A DNA stretch of 64,000 bases from Bdellovibrionia bacterium (GCA_030427805.1 JAUICP010000005.1:409517-473516), one strand, 5' to 3'. Counted from the first letter of the stretch, positions 7,677 to 16,267 are shown. The notes: generated by a model not told the origin, from the sequence alone. Program-made: numbers and translations.

Positions 7677-10600
7677 TACTGCTCCCTTCAGTTTGATCTG
7701 GGCTCGCGGGCTCTCTAGGCTTATCTAACTTGCTCAATCGAGCTTCGAGATAAGAAACCATGGCTCCATTACCCATCTGCTTTTCCAACTCCACAAGACT
7801 ATTAATATGCGAATAACTTTCTGGATTCTCTCTAACATTCTGTCTCGCGGTCTCTAACAACTTAAGATCTGGTGTCTGTTTGACAGGATCTTTCATATCG
7901 ATGGCAGCCTGAAACCGAGTCTTCACCTCATCTGGGGCTAAACCAACAACTCGCTCTAGGTCACCTTGAGCCAAGGCGCGAATATCACCTGAAGACTCTT
8001 CCACATCTTTAATTTTTTGATCAATAGCTGCGGTATTCGTCCAAAACTCATTTAACTTTGCACGAACATCATTGGCCTTTAATTGATGTGGCGCTGCCTG
8101 CTGCGAAAGGAGTCCCATGTACTCTTGCTGTTGCTCAGGCGTTAGGCCTTCGGGGATAGGCAATGAAAGAATCTCATTGTAGAAACGCTCAGACTCATCG
8201 GCGAGAACATTCAAAGCTAAGATCTGAGATGTCCAGTCACCCATGGCTACCGCTTCTCCAACCAACTTTTCAAATTTCTCGATCAGCTGAAGGCGACGTT
8301 TCAAGCTTCGAGCCATTCTATTTTGGCTGCGATCATCAAGCTTATGGGCCTGAAGTTTTTTAGCTTGCCCTTCAAATCGACTGCCGAAAATATGGCGCTT
8401 CATAATAACTTCAGTGACGGTCCCTTTAAGTAAAGGATCCTTCAACCACACTTTGGCTTTCTTAATCTGCGGATCTTTAGCATAGATTTCTAAAACCATT
8501 TGCGAATAGAGCTTAGGGTTTTTAGATAGGACTTTGCGATAGGACTTTAAGGTTTTTTCGGGAGTTTTGCTCTCTCGAACCAGTCTCGTGACCGTTGCTA
8601 AAGCTTTTTCACCCTCTTTTTCGATTTTCAAAAATGTCTTAAGAAATGGTTCGGCATTCTTTCCGGAGAGATCTGCGAACATGGCCAGTCGGAGCTGTCT
8701 GGCGGCAGGAGTCATCTCTTTGAGCTTCAATGCCTTAGTGACAGTGAGAGCCGTATCGAAATCGAGAACCATCTCGGCCAACCAAGCTTTGCGAGTTAAA
8801 GCGTACTCTCTATCCTCTGGCTTGAGAGTTTTAATGGCTAGCAATTCACCAACTGTTCTTCGAGCCACCCCAAATTTCTTTAAGCGCTCAGCAAGAACGA
8901 GCTTATTTTTTAGATAAGAAATTCGTTCATCGACACTCGCCCCTTGCAAATTCATTCTTTGCAAAGTTTCCCACGCCGCTAAATCACCAGTCTGAGTTGC
9001 TGGCGTGGCAGTTGCCGTCGTATCAGCAGATGCCTTGGTCTGACTCGCTAGTTGAGCGGCCTGGTTTAAGATTGATGTTCTTGCAATCTTATTAAACTCG
9101 GCAGCTTTCGTCGGAAAGCGACCGGCAAATTCAACGGCCCAATTCTCGAGGCGCGTATCATCTTTTAAGATAACGAGGGCATCGAGAGCCAGTTCAGCGG
9201 CCTGTTGCTTCACATTTTGTGGTCCACTTTCGAGAAGAGCAATTTCTCTTAAAGCCGGAGCGGCCTTTTGATAATCTTCTTCATCGTAGTAAAGCCGGGC
9301 TTTCTGATAGCGGACCTCAACCACTTTCTTTTTGTTTGGAGAAGTTTCTAAGTAGTGATCGTAAACTCTTACGAGTAAAGCTTTGTTCTTAGAGAGCTCA
9401 GCCACTTCGATCTGACTTAATAATAGTGTCTCGATCAAATCACGGAGCTCTTTTTGTTTCTTCAGCTCTTTCGCTTCTTCCAGCTCCATTCGCGCCAATT
9501 TCGCGCCGGCCTGATAGTAAGCGATGGAATCATCATACTTTGAATGCTTTCGAGCCACTTGTGCCGCCCAAACATTCATATCGCGCTGATCACCAAAGAA
9601 TTTTAAGTACTCTTTATAGGCACTGTAAAGTTCCTCAGAAGGATTCTTTTTCTCCTGGCGGTTCCAATCTAAAATGTACTTTCTCAAGCGAGACTTGAAC
9701 TCTTTACAGTTCGGATCTTCAAGATTGGTCTTGCACTCCGTAATTGAAGGCCAAAGCCTTAAGGCCATTTTGTAATCTTGAATGGATTGTTCTTTTTGCC
9801 CAGTCTCACGAAGCATATTCGAAAGTAGGATCAAACCCTCCATTCGCTTTTTCGGAATAGACTCACGCTCTAGAACCTGGCGCCAAACCATAATGGCACT
9901 CGGCTTCTTACCCAGTCTTTCAAGCTCTTTGGCTAGATAGGCTAGGTTCGCCTGACGTGTCGACTCTGGACTTCTCTGAAAAAGCTCATTAATCGTTTCC
10001 ATTGTCACTGGCTTGCGCGAAAGGAAGGTTGCAAAGTCTCGAGAAACTTCCTCTTGGAATTGCTTATCGACATTAACAACTCCGGCCTCACCGCTTCGAG
10101 TGAGAAGTGCTGGCGAAGAAAGTACCTTTCTTAATCCTGCAATTCCCATATCGATTTGACCGAGGTTAAAGTGAGCCCATGCTTTTCTAAAAGCTGCTAG
10201 GCCCTTGTTCTTCGAACCACTAAAACCCATCACAGCATTGTAATGAGTAAGAGCTTGCTCGTAGTTATTTTGTCTAAAGTAAATTTCTCCCAACGAAAGG
10301 TGAGCTTCTGATAGAGCCGCTTCATTGGTATTTTTAGCAATAATATTTTTATAGGTCTGCAGAGCTTTTTGCTTTTCGCCAACGAGTTGATAGAGGTGAC
10401 CCAGCTGTGCAAGGACCGTCCCCATCTTTGTAGCGTTGAGTTTTGGCAAAACCTCTTCGTAATATTCAATGGCTTTCAGGCGATCTTCACGGCCTTTTTC
10501 ACAAACGGTACAGCCTTTGTCGAGTTCAGCCATGGCTTCGATACGGCCACGCTCGGCGTGTAAGTCTGCAAGTCGAAGCGTAATAGGTATCTTCGAAGCA

Positions 10601-10734
10601 TCGTTAGGCGCTAAGTTGAGCTGGACTCGAGTTAATTTTTTAATAAGCAGAGTCTTTGTATCGGCATCAGTGTTCGCCCACGCAGCCTGGCTCGCAAGTA
10701 AAAGGACAATCAGTAAACTAAATAAGGGTTTCAT
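7669..10734 (-). CDS. Giant periplasmic TPR protein, AgmU/GltD-like
   Basis: The protein has 1021 aa from the ATG at 10734 (RBS AGGAGA; an upstream ATG five codons earlier is less well placed). After a signal peptide (LFSLLIVLLLASQAAWAN) it is almost entirely helical TPR-like repeats, for example LGHLYQLVGEKQKALQTYKN, LSLGEIYFRQNNYEQALTHY and AFRKAWAHFNLGQIDMG. A CTVCEKG pair of cysteines lies near residue 80. Long periplasmic TPR scaffolds (AgmU/GltD, PglI/GltI) are hallmark parts of the Myxococcus Glt gliding apparatus. Size, export signal and neighbours fit that role, while one-to-one orthology is inference. Confidence 0.7.
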   Translation of the reverse strand: MKPLFSLLIVLLLASQAAWANTDADTKTLLIKKLTRVQLNLAPNDASKIPITLRLADLHAERGRIEAMAELDKGCTVCEKGREDRLKAIEYYEEVLPKLNATKMGTVLAQLGHLYQLVGEKQKALQTYKNIIAKNTNEAALSEAHLSLGEIYFRQNNYEQALTHYNAVMGFSGSKNKGLAAFRKAWAHFNLGQIDMGIAGLRKVLSSPALLTRSGEAGVVNVDKQFQEEVSRDFATFLSRKPVTMETINELFQRSPESTRQANLAYLAKELERLGKKPSAIMVWRQVLERESIPKKRMEGLILLSNMLRETGQKEQSIQDYKMALRLWPSITECKTNLEDPNCKEFKSRLRKYILDWNRQEKKNPSEELYSAYKEYLKFFGDQRDMNVWAAQVARKHSKYDDSIAYYQAGAKLARMELEEAKELKKQKELRDLIETLLLSQIEVAELSKNKALLVRVYDHYLETSPNKKKVVEVRYQKARLYYDEEDYQKAAPALREIALLESGPQNVKQQAAELALDALVILKDDTRLENWAVEFAGRFPTKAAEFNKIARTSILNQAAQLASQTKASADTTATATPATQTGDLAAWETLQRMNLQGASVDERISYLKNKLVLAERLKKFGVARRTVGELLAIKTLKPEDREYALTRKAWLAEMVLDFDTALTVTKALKLKEMTPAARQLRLAMFADLSGKNAEPFLKTFLKIEKEGEKALATVTRLVRESKTPEKTLKSYRKVLSKNPKLYSQMVLEIYAKDPQIKKAKVWLKDPLLKGTVTEVIMKRHIFGSRFEGQAKKLQAHKLDDRSQNRMARSLKRRLQLIEKFEKLVGEAVAMGDWTSQILALNVLADESERFYNEILSLPIPEGLTPEQQQEYMGLLSQQAAPHQLKANDVRAKLNEFWTNTAAIDQKIKDVEESSGDIRALAQGDLERVVGLAPDEVKTRFQAAIDMKDPVKQTPDLKLLETARQNVRENPESYSHINSLVELEKQMGNGAMVSYLEARLSKLDKPREPASPDQTEGSSNE

Positions 10735-10749
10735 AACTAATCTCCTCAC

Positions 10750-11256
10750 CTACTTCTGCAAAACTGCAAAGTGGATATCACTGAAACCGGCGTGACTACT
10801 TGCCAAAACAACAGAGTTAAGAACCTCATATTTAGTTCTTCGGTCTGCCTGAATCGTCAAAGCTGGTTCCGATTCTTGCGCCGTCTCTTCTTTATGAGTC
10901 TGAGCCCAAGATTTTCGAACTTCTAGCAATTTAGCTACAAGGCCCTTTTGCTGAACTTCTTCGTTCTCGACAAAGAGCTTACCTTCTTCGATTTTGACAA
11001 TAGTATTTCGCTCGAGCACATCGGTCTGTTGTGCGGTCGGCAATTCAGTATCTTTATTGATGTAGAGAATCTCTCCATTACTCGCAAAACTCATAAGGAG
11101 ATAAACAACTAGAATGGAGAAAGCATCAACGAGAGACGTTAACATTAAGGTAACGACAATCAGTCTCTTTCTACCACCATCTTTGGGTTTGAGAGTCGAA
11201 GCTTCAGCCAGGGGGCTTCTTAAAGACGACTCTTCAATTATGCTTTGATCTAACAC
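10750..11256 (-). CDS. ExbD/TolR-like biopolymer transport protein (AglS-type)
   Basis: The protein has 168 aa with a GTG start after AAGGAG. A short cytoplasmic N-terminus is followed by one membrane helix containing the key aspartate (LTSLVDAFSILVVYLLMSFA). Asp at this position is the proton-relay residue of TolR/ExbD/MotB-type subunits. The periplasmic part ends in a beta-alpha ExbD-like fold (PALTIQADRRTKYEVLNSVV). With the neighbouring TolQ-like protein it would form the proton-driven motor, comparable to AglRQS. Overlap with the TPR gene region is minimal, so they are likely one transcript. Confidence 0.82.
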   Translation of the reverse strand: MLDQSIIEESSLRSPLAEASTLKPKDGGRKRLIVVTLMLTSLVDAFSILVVYLLMSFASNGEILYINKDTELPTAQQTDVLERNTIVKIEEGKLFVENEEVQQKGLVAKLLEVRKSWAQTHKEETAQESEPALTIQADRRTKYEVLNSVVLASSHAGFSDIHFAVLQK

Positions 11257-11268
11257 CTTACAACTCCT

Positions 11269-11721
11269 TTATAAGGGGGCTACACCCAAATCGGATAGAC
11301 CCTCTTGTTTAAAAAGGTCCATCATGCCGATGATATCTTCATAGGCCGTGGCTTTTTTGGGTTGAATCAATGCCGTGGTCAGCGCAGGCAGGACTTTTTT
11401 GAGCTCTGCAACTTGAGTTCTCAATTGTTCAAAGTTGGGTTTGCCATCGATGGCCTCAACCCGCATTCTTGCAAACTTCCTACTGACTTTCTTTGGCGCA
11501 TCCTCGAGGCGGAGAGAAAGACTTCCATCACTTTGAACCAAAGTCCAAAGGGCAGGATTTTTCTTTCCTTCTGCCGCTTGACCTCCAACCGCTTGCTTAA
11601 CGTTCATAGATCCAATTTGAATCCAGACTGCTGTCAGTAAGAGAAAACAAATACAGACAGAGAGCAGCGATATAAAGGCCACCAAATCTATTTCATTATC
11701 TAAACTTTTCTTTCGCCTCAT
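11269..11721 (-). CDS. Second ExbD/TolR-like motor subunit (AglQ/AglS-type)
   Basis: The protein has 150 aa from the ATG at 11721 (GGAG at 6 nt). The basic N-terminus MRRKKSLDNEIDLVAFISLLSV places an aspartate at the cytoplasmic edge of the single membrane helix, as in TolR/ExbD. The periplasmic part contains TALIQPKKATAYEDIIGMM, typical of the ExbD C-terminal fold. Two ExbD-like genes beside one ExbB-like gene are also found in the Myxococcus aglRQS locus (AglR plus AglQ and AglS), so a three-component motor is inferred. Confidence 0.78.
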   Translation of the reverse strand: MRRKKSLDNEIDLVAFISLLSVCICFLLLTAVWIQIGSMNVKQAVGGQAAEGKKNPALWTLVQSDGSLSLRLEDAPKKVSRKFARMRVEAIDGKPNFEQLRTQVAELKKVLPALTTALIQPKKATAYEDIIGMMDLFKQEGLSDLGVAPL

Positions 11722-11773
11722 CTTTGACTCCAAAAGCTAGAGTTAAACTTCAAACTTCGTATCTAGAGTCTTC

Positions 11774-12484
11774 TTAGGCGTCGATTTCAGTTTGAGTGTG
11801 TCTAGAATGAGCAGCCACTCGCGCTGGACGTAAAGATAATGGGTTAAAGTTGTAGCTCAACCAGTTAAATGCTTTTAAAGCCGATTGATTAAGATCTTCA
11901 GCCAATTGGTTGGATCTGTTTGAGAGAACAGCAAACATAAGGAGTGCTGGAATCGCAACAATCAGTCCGTAGGCAGTTGTATTCATCGCTTCCGAAATAC
12001 CATTCGAAAGAAGTGTGGCTTTTTCAGTCGGGCTCGCGTAAGAAACCGCCGCAAATGATTTGATCATACCAGTAATCGTACCGAGTAGACCCGTTAGTGT
12101 TGCAACGTTACCGAGCATGGCTAGGAAACCAGTTCGCTTTTCAAGAATTTGATTTTCTTTAAGTAATACTTCATCCATTTTACTTTGGATTTCATCTTTT
12201 CCACCAAAGTTCATGGCCGCGTGAGATCCGGCAACAATGGCTCGAGCAACGGGCTCAGCTGTTTCCATCTCTTTAGCGCGATTGTGTACGCCTTGAATAT
12301 CCCCAGTTCGAATGGGGTCTTCAAATTGTGTCGCCACATCCATTTGATTTGTTTTGCGTTTTAGGAATAAAGCAAAAACGCGATCGATAATAATAGCAAA
12401 AGTCATCATTTGTAGACCCAGAATGACCCACATCCAAAGACCACCTGATTCAAATGCCATTGAAATTTTAGAAAAAAGCTCCAT
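11774..12484 (-). CDS. MotA/TolQ/ExbB proton-channel family protein (AglR-type)
   Basis: The protein has 236 aa from the ATG at 12484 (preceded by AGGGGGAAACC); an in-frame ATG nine codons upstream is possible. It has three membrane helices: MWVILGLQMMTFAIIIDRVFAL, LGNVATLTGLLGTITGMIKSF and TTAYGLIVAIPALLMFAVL. The second carries the family TGLLGTITGMI signature, and TAYGL with conserved Thr/Gly/Pro residues follows. It is the first gene of the minus-strand cluster and supplies the stator-like proton channel that would power the periplasmic machine together with the two ExbD-like subunits. Confidence 0.88.
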   Translation of the reverse strand: MELFSKISMAFESGGLWMWVILGLQMMTFAIIIDRVFALFLKRKTNQMDVATQFEDPIRTGDIQGVHNRAKEMETAEPVARAIVAGSHAAMNFGGKDEIQSKMDEVLLKENQILEKRTGFLAMLGNVATLTGLLGTITGMIKSFAAVSYASPTEKATLLSNGISEAMNTTAYGLIVAIPALLMFAVLSNRSNQLAEDLNQSALKAFNWLSYNFNPLSLRPARVAAHSRHTQTEIDA

Positions 12485-12950
12485 GGTTTCCCCCTGTAAT
12501 TCGTCAATCATTGACTTATTAATTATGTTCTTGGGAGAGACGATCTGATACTAACTCCGTCCATATATATAGACGCAGCTTTAAAGAAGTAATTGAACTA
12601 TTGGGAGTTTGTCCAAAACTGTCCCAGCGATTCTTTTAATTCCCCTAGCATCAGTCCTTTCCCCTCCTGAAAGAACCTAGCACTCCGAAAATTATTGAGG
12701 GCGGCCAATGTCCAGTCAAGAATTTCTCAGTGATTGCAAGGCGTTGACAGATAATGACAGATAATGCAGGTCTTGAGGCTAGCTTGAAAATAGCTTGGAT
12801 TTCACTCTATATCGTACTGATTTCACTGGACTTTCAGTAGGTTCGATTTTTTATGGGGACAAAGAACACGCAATACCGGGGTCCAATTCAAACAGGTTCT
12901 TCTAAAAAAAAAATGGGCCTTTTAAAAATTAAGCATTCTTAATCAAAACT
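12485..12950. other. Intergenic region with the promoter side of the gliding-type cluster
   Basis: About 470 bp without a convincing gene. The minus-strand promoter of the motor cluster must lie near the 12484 start; I see no unambiguous -35/-10 pair. The stretch 12740-12775 contains a short direct repeat (tgacagataatg twice). No RNA gene or mobile element was recognised. Confidence 0.4.
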
Positions 12951-12980
12951 AAAAAAACGGCCCTTTGATATGAGGCCGTT
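12951..12980 (-). terminator. Intrinsic terminator of the outer-membrane protein gene at 13025
   Basis: Stem AACGGCC / GGCCGTT (7 bp) with an 11-nt loop. In the minus-strand direction it is followed by a run of seven T residues. It lies 45 bp past the stop of the minus-strand gene ending at 13025. Confidence 0.8.
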
Positions 12981-13024
12981 CTCAAACAAACGATAGATTT
13001 TTTCGTAGACCCTATTGGCTTGAG

Positions 13025-13513
13025 TTAGAAATAGAAAATAATCCCGGCTCGAATGGGAGAATCTCCAAAGCTTTTAAAGCGCGTTCCACTGTCGATAGAT
13101 AGAATGGAAACCCCTGTTTCAAAGGTAAAGCCTAAACTCTCAAGGCCCGTAAAGAAGAATTCACCGCCGACAAAGGCGTTGATCTCAAATCCCGACTCAC
13201 TTTCACCGGCTTGCTCCAGACTTAATATTCCGGCTCCCGCCCCCATGTAGAAGTTCATTTGCCGTTCTGTGAAGATCACTTTATAGGCTTTGAGCATGAG
13301 TCCAAATTTTGAATTCTCCGATTCGGTGTCAATTCCGAGAGCCGCTGAAAACCCCAAACTATTGCTGGGGTAGTATTGAGCCGCAAGGCTTGGCAGATTG
13401 GTACTAAATTGATTTTTGTAGCCGACCCCTAAGCGATTAGTGAGATCGACAGCATTTGCATTTGCCGTGATGAGAAGCAGAGTTAAACTTGCGAGCAATG
13501 CCGTGAACTTCAT
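13025..13513 (-). CDS. Small outer-membrane beta-barrel protein
   Basis: The protein has 162 aa. The signal peptide (FTALLASLTLLLITANANAVD) is followed by about eight predicted amphipathic strands such as LGFSAALGIDTES, FGLMLKAYKVIF, NFYMGAGAGILSLEQ, EINAFVGGEFFFTGL and SPIRAGIIFYF. The last ends in phenylalanine, as OM barrels do. The size fits an OmpW/OmpX-like eight-stranded barrel. The function is unknown. It has its own terminator downstream and is the last backbone gene before the tRNA used as the integration site. Confidence 0.65.
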   Translation of the reverse strand: MKFTALLASLTLLLITANANAVDLTNRLGVGYKNQFSTNLPSLAAQYYPSNSLGFSAALGIDTESENSKFGLMLKAYKVIFTERQMNFYMGAGAGILSLEQAGESESGFEINAFVGGEFFFTGLESLGFTFETGVSILSIDSGTRFKSFGDSPIRAGIIFYF

Positions 13514-13661
13514 GGGACTCCCTCTATATTATCTGTGATATTAGGTATTTAATGATTCAAAGATTTCACAGAGAATTCAATAGAAAGTGCTATAAAATGC
13601 AATGTGACAATTGACAATCAAGGGGCAGAACTATACAAAAAGCTTCTTCTTTTCACCAAGA

Positions 13662-13737
13662 GGGCCCTTAGCTCAGCTGGGAGAGCGCCACGCTGGCAGC
13701 GTGGAGGTCAGCGGTTCGATCCCGCTAGGGTCCACCA
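13662..13737 (+). tRNA. tRNA-Ala (GGC anticodon), ICE integration site
   Basis: A 76-nt cloverleaf with CCA encoded. The acceptor stem GGGCCCT pairs with AGGGTCC and includes the G3:U70 wobble that identifies alanine tRNA. The anticodon stem CCACG/CGTGG closes the loop CTGGCAG, giving anticodon GGC. The T arm contains GGTTCGATCC. The 3' end (GGTCCACCA) is inside the direct repeat duplicated at 57857, so the ICE integrated at the tRNA 3' end and rebuilt the gene. Confidence 0.97.
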
Positions 13738-13742
13738 TTTTT
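13729..13742. other. attL of the ICE (14-bp direct repeat with attR)
   Basis: GGTCCACCATTTTT, the last 9 nt of tRNA-Ala plus five T. The identical sequence occurs once more at 57857-57870, 189 bp after the integrase stop. The interval of about 44.1 kb contains the integrase, excisionase, relaxase and transfer genes. Confidence 0.9.
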
Positions 13743-14091
13743 TTTCAGGGTTTTTCTCTAAAAATCTCAAAAACTAAATTTAACCACTTGAAATAATTAA
13801 TTAATAGTTTCGTGTAGTTACGTTAATTCAGCCTCTTTTGAAGTTACTTAAAGTTACAGCCAGTTACTCACTGTCGCCTAGAGGTGCCTAGAGTAGTGGC
13901 TAGAGTGATTCGCAAGCGATTTTTGGACATCCAAAATTCGCAAATTTAAGAATCAAAACCAGTAACTTTAGTAATTTAAAACGGAGCGATACGCTGGCAG
14001 AAATTGCGAATATTTAGCCAGCGTTCCGCTCTCCCAAAAGCCATTCTATTGCCAAAGAACAATATTAAATACTCAACAAGGAGGCAGTAGT
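13743..14091. other. ICE left-end control region, candidate integrase arm sites
   Basis: No gene is supported. From 13815 to 13880 there are four to five GTTAC(T/G/A) motifs (gtagttacg, gaagttact, aagttaca, cagttactc), and two GCCTAGAG copies follow at 13875-13895. The right end (57765-57810) carries agttact, ggttacag and gcctagag again. Clustered motifs shared between both ends are typical of arm-type integrase or excisionase sites; binding is inferred. A TTG start and RBS for the next gene close the region. Confidence 0.45.
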
Positions 14092-14733
14092 TTGGAAGCA
14101 ACTAAGATAAACAGAAGTAAAACAAAATTGATGCTTCCTGAGACAATCGCTCTCAGGAAAATGCGTGAACTATTAAATCTGGATCGCAAACAAGCGGCCC
14201 TATTGATAGGAAAAAGTTCAAAACATCTTGAGAAGATCGAAAATGGGTTTGTTGAAGTCACTCCAATACTAATTGAGCATTTTCTAAAATCATATTCATT
14301 TCCCAAAACAAAATTCAACCTAATAGTAAATGGGAAATTTCATCAAATTGAAAAAGAAAATAAGCGACCATCTAAGCCCATAATTGAAAACAATAAACTT
14401 AGGAGAAGTTACAAACGCATTCTAACAAAAGATGTAGAAGTTCTTATTTCTTTTAGAAAACTCAGGAATCTATCGCAGTATCAAGCAAGCAGAATTTGTA
14501 GCTATGCTAAATGTACGATTGGACATATTGAAAACGGAAGAATTGAACTTCCCTATTCAAGAATAAAGCACATTGTTACCTCCTACGGTTTTACAATGAA
14601 AGACTTTGAATATCACAAAAAAAGTGAGGTTTTAATAACAGACATTCAAGACGAATGTATCAAAGCTGTAAAAAAAATAGATTCAACAAAATTAAATGCA
14701 GTACACGCCGTACTTCAATCTTTTATAAAATAA
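14092..14733 (+). CDS. Tandem HTH (Cro/CI-type) regulator, ICE left end
   Basis: The protein has 213 aa. The start is TTG with AAGGAGG 6 nt upstream. Two helix-turn-helix domains are visible. One is at about 18-60 (MRELLNLDRKQAALLIGKS, then KHLEKIENG); the second is at about 117-160 (LRNLSQYQASRICSYAKCTI, then GHIENGRIEL). Both carry the xxIExG motif common in XRE-type repressors. A homologous gene lies beyond attR at 58170, sharing the RPxxPIIExNxLRRSYKxI linker. It is followed 15 bp later by a small accessory gene, an arrangement that is also duplicated. It is probably a regulator of element maintenance or excision, but its operators are unknown. Confidence 0.7.
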   Translation: MEATKINRSKTKLMLPETIALRKMRELLNLDRKQAALLIGKSSKHLEKIENGFVEVTPILIEHFLKSYSFPKTKFNLIVNGKFHQIEKENKRPSKPIIENNKLRRSYKRILTKDVEVLISFRKLRNLSQYQASRICSYAKCTIGHIENGRIELPYSRIKHIVTSYGFTMKDFEYHKKSEVLITDIQDECIKAVKKIDSTKLNAVHAVLQSFIK

Positions 14734-14748
14734 ACAAGGAGAAACGAA

Positions 14749-15126
14749 ATGAAACCATCAAAAGAAAACAACAAAAATTCTTCACTTTTGCGACTAGATT
14801 TAGATTTGCACTTAGCAATTAAAAATGAACTTGAATCACTAAAAAAACAAAAGAAAGGAAAAGGTAAAATAAGTTCTTCTGATATAATTAGACTTCTTCT
14901 GCCGCGACTTAATGATGAAGATAGAGCTGCACTTTTATCCTCAACATTTACAAGTGAGGACAGACATAGTGTAGCATTTAGAAATTATACTAAGAAACAC
15001 AAAAATGCTACCGAAGATGAATTTAGAACGCTAGTTCAGTTTGGAGAGATTAGTTTCGCAGACTATTTACCAGCAGAAATGAAAAAATCATTTGTAGAGC
15101 AAAAAGGCAACAATATAGCTATTTAA
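14749..15126 (+). CDS. Small accessory protein paired with the HTH regulator
   Basis: The protein has 125 aa with RBS AAGGAG. Residues 1-25 are polar and Asn/Lys-rich, followed by a beta-strand-like SLLRLDLDLHLAIKNELESL that could be a ribbon-helix-helix-type N-terminus. A helical acidic domain ends with EFRTLVQFGEISFADYL. The same architecture recurs in the proteins at 55870 and 58833 (strand, helices, then a K-x-x-W/E-x-x-L-x-x-G-x-L/I tail). This suggests a family of small DNA-binding accessory proteins in these elements. No named family is recognised. A strong terminator follows. Confidence 0.5.
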   Translation: MKPSKENNKNSSLLRLDLDLHLAIKNELESLKKQKKGKGKISSSDIIRLLLPRLNDEDRAALLSSTFTSEDRHSVAFRNYTKKHKNATEDEFRTLVQFGEISFADYLPAEMKKSFVEQKGNNIAI

Positions 15127-15133
15127 AAAAATA

Positions 15134-15159
15134 TGGGAAGTGGCAAAGGCCACTTCCCA
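15134..15159. terminator. Bidirectional intrinsic terminator
   Basis: Perfect 11-bp stem TGGGAAGTGGC / GCCACTTCCCA with loop AAAG, A-rich before and T-rich after. It separates the plus-strand regulator pair from the convergent gene ending at 15161. Confidence 0.9.
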
Positions 15160-15160
15160 A

Positions 15161-15700
15161 TTAATTTTCTTCTTTAACTTTTTTCTTATATGGATAACTC
15201 TTTTTAAGAAAAGAAATAATGTCAAGTGTCTCGGTAAAATCTGCTAAAATCGTTAGTTCATAGCCGCCATTATATCGTTGACTAATGTTCGCATAATCAG
15301 AATTCACATATTTGTTATATGGACCGCTGCTATATCCATATTGATCACGAATTTCACCCTCTGTAGCATCTTCAAGTGCTTTAAGTTTTAAGAGGTCAGA
15401 ATCAATTTTTTCCTGCCTTTGTTTCCTTTCTACAATATTCTCAAAATAGTCATCCCTATAATCTGGGAGTAATCTTCGACGAATATCTTTTGCAATTTTA
15501 TCAAGAGGTTTTGTAAATGAACAGCCTATAGAATGACGTTTTTTACCTCCAAGACCTGATATAGAAGTCTTACCGTTCCAGGTCGAAGAAAAATGCAACT
15601 TCATACCACTACTGTTTTCAAGTATTCTTTCTTTAGCAGTGTAACCATGAAAAAGCGGTTCCAGTTTCTTTACAAGTTCGTAAATTTGAGAATCTTCCAT
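15161..15700 (-). CDS. Hypothetical protein, ICE left region
   Basis: The protein has 179 aa, soluble and charged, with no signal peptide. The N-terminal half has a beta-rich SGMKLHFSSTWNGKTSISGLGG; the middle is a basic helix (IARDIRRRL-like, KIAKDIRRRLLPDYRDDYF). The C-terminal half contains Tyr/Gly-rich YGYSSGPYNKYV and a final strand-helix unit (YELTILADFTETLDIISFL). I do not recognise it. It follows the J-domain gene on the same strand. Confidence 0.45.
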   Translation of the reverse strand: MEDSQIYELVKKLEPLFHGYTAKERILENSSGMKLHFSSTWNGKTSISGLGGKKRHSIGCSFTKPLDKIAKDIRRRLLPDYRDDYFENIVERKQRQEKIDSDLLKLKALEDATEGEIRDQYGYSSGPYNKYVNSDYANISQRYNGGYELTILADFTETLDIISFLKKSYPYKKKVKEEN

Positions 15701-15734
15701 TTTTAAATATCCTTTTGAATATCAAAATAAATAA

Positions 15735-15756
15735 AGGCTCACTTATGCGTGAGCCT
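15735..15756 (-). terminator. Intrinsic terminator after the J-domain gene
   Basis: Stem AGGCTCAC / GTGAGCCT (8 bp) with a 6-nt loop, overlapping the last codons of the J-domain gene and followed on the minus strand by a T/A-rich tract. Confidence 0.65.
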
Positions 15757-16249
15757 GTAATGCGTATGGTTTTCTGTTTTTAACTTTTTCACTACCGTAC
15801 TTGAAGCGTATTTCATCAATAGAAAGCTGATTGTTTCCACGCCATCTACGTTTTTGAGATTTTGGCCGAAAGTACCACATTTTCTTTTTGCCACTGTAGA
15901 TAAATTTGGCAGATCCGAGAGTATCTTTATGGGGTTTAGTTTCACCAGAAACCCATACCCAGGAACCACAAACCTCAATGTTTAAGCCTTGAATATCAAC
16001 AATGGTATTAAGTGCTATGTTAATTTCTTGACCATAATCGTATATTTCACCTTCCGTAACTGTGATTGGAAAGTCAGCATTTTGAAGTACAGAATGTGCT
16101 TCGTTTACAAGCTTCATCATTTCTTCTCCAGAAGCATTGTGATCTGGATGATATTTTTTAGAAGCTTTTCTGTAATATGATTTAACATCTTCTGCGGATA
16201 TTTCTGATAATTCTATTCCTAAGACCTTGATAGCATCGTAAATATTCAT
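15743..16249 (-). CDS. J-domain (DnaJ-like) protein of mobile-element type
   Basis: The protein has 168 aa from the ATG at 16249 (AGGAGG RBS; an ATG seven codons upstream lacks one). Residues 3-60 form a J domain with the HPD motif (YRKASKKYHPDHNASGEEM) that would stimulate an Hsp70 ATPase. After a linker, the C-terminal part reads VCGSWVWVSGETKPHKDTL, then KKKMWYFRP. I recall this combination from small J proteins carried on conjugative plasmids and ICEs. It is probably a cargo or stability factor of the element acting with host DnaK. The C-terminal domain's ligand is unknown. Confidence 0.75.
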   Translation of the reverse strand: MNIYDAIKVLGIELSEISAEDVKSYYRKASKKYHPDHNASGEEMMKLVNEAHSVLQNADFPITVTEGEIYDYGQEINIALNTIVDIQGLNIEVCGSWVWVSGETKPHKDTLGSAKFIYSGKKKMWYFRPKSQKRRWRGNNQLSIDEIRFKYGSEKVKNRKPYALQAHA

Positions 16250-16267
16250 AATGAACCTCCTGTGAGC

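Noticed and set aside
13611..13796. A plus-strand ORF of 61 codons
   Set aside because: It runs through the tRNA-Ala gene, which is clearly functional as RNA.
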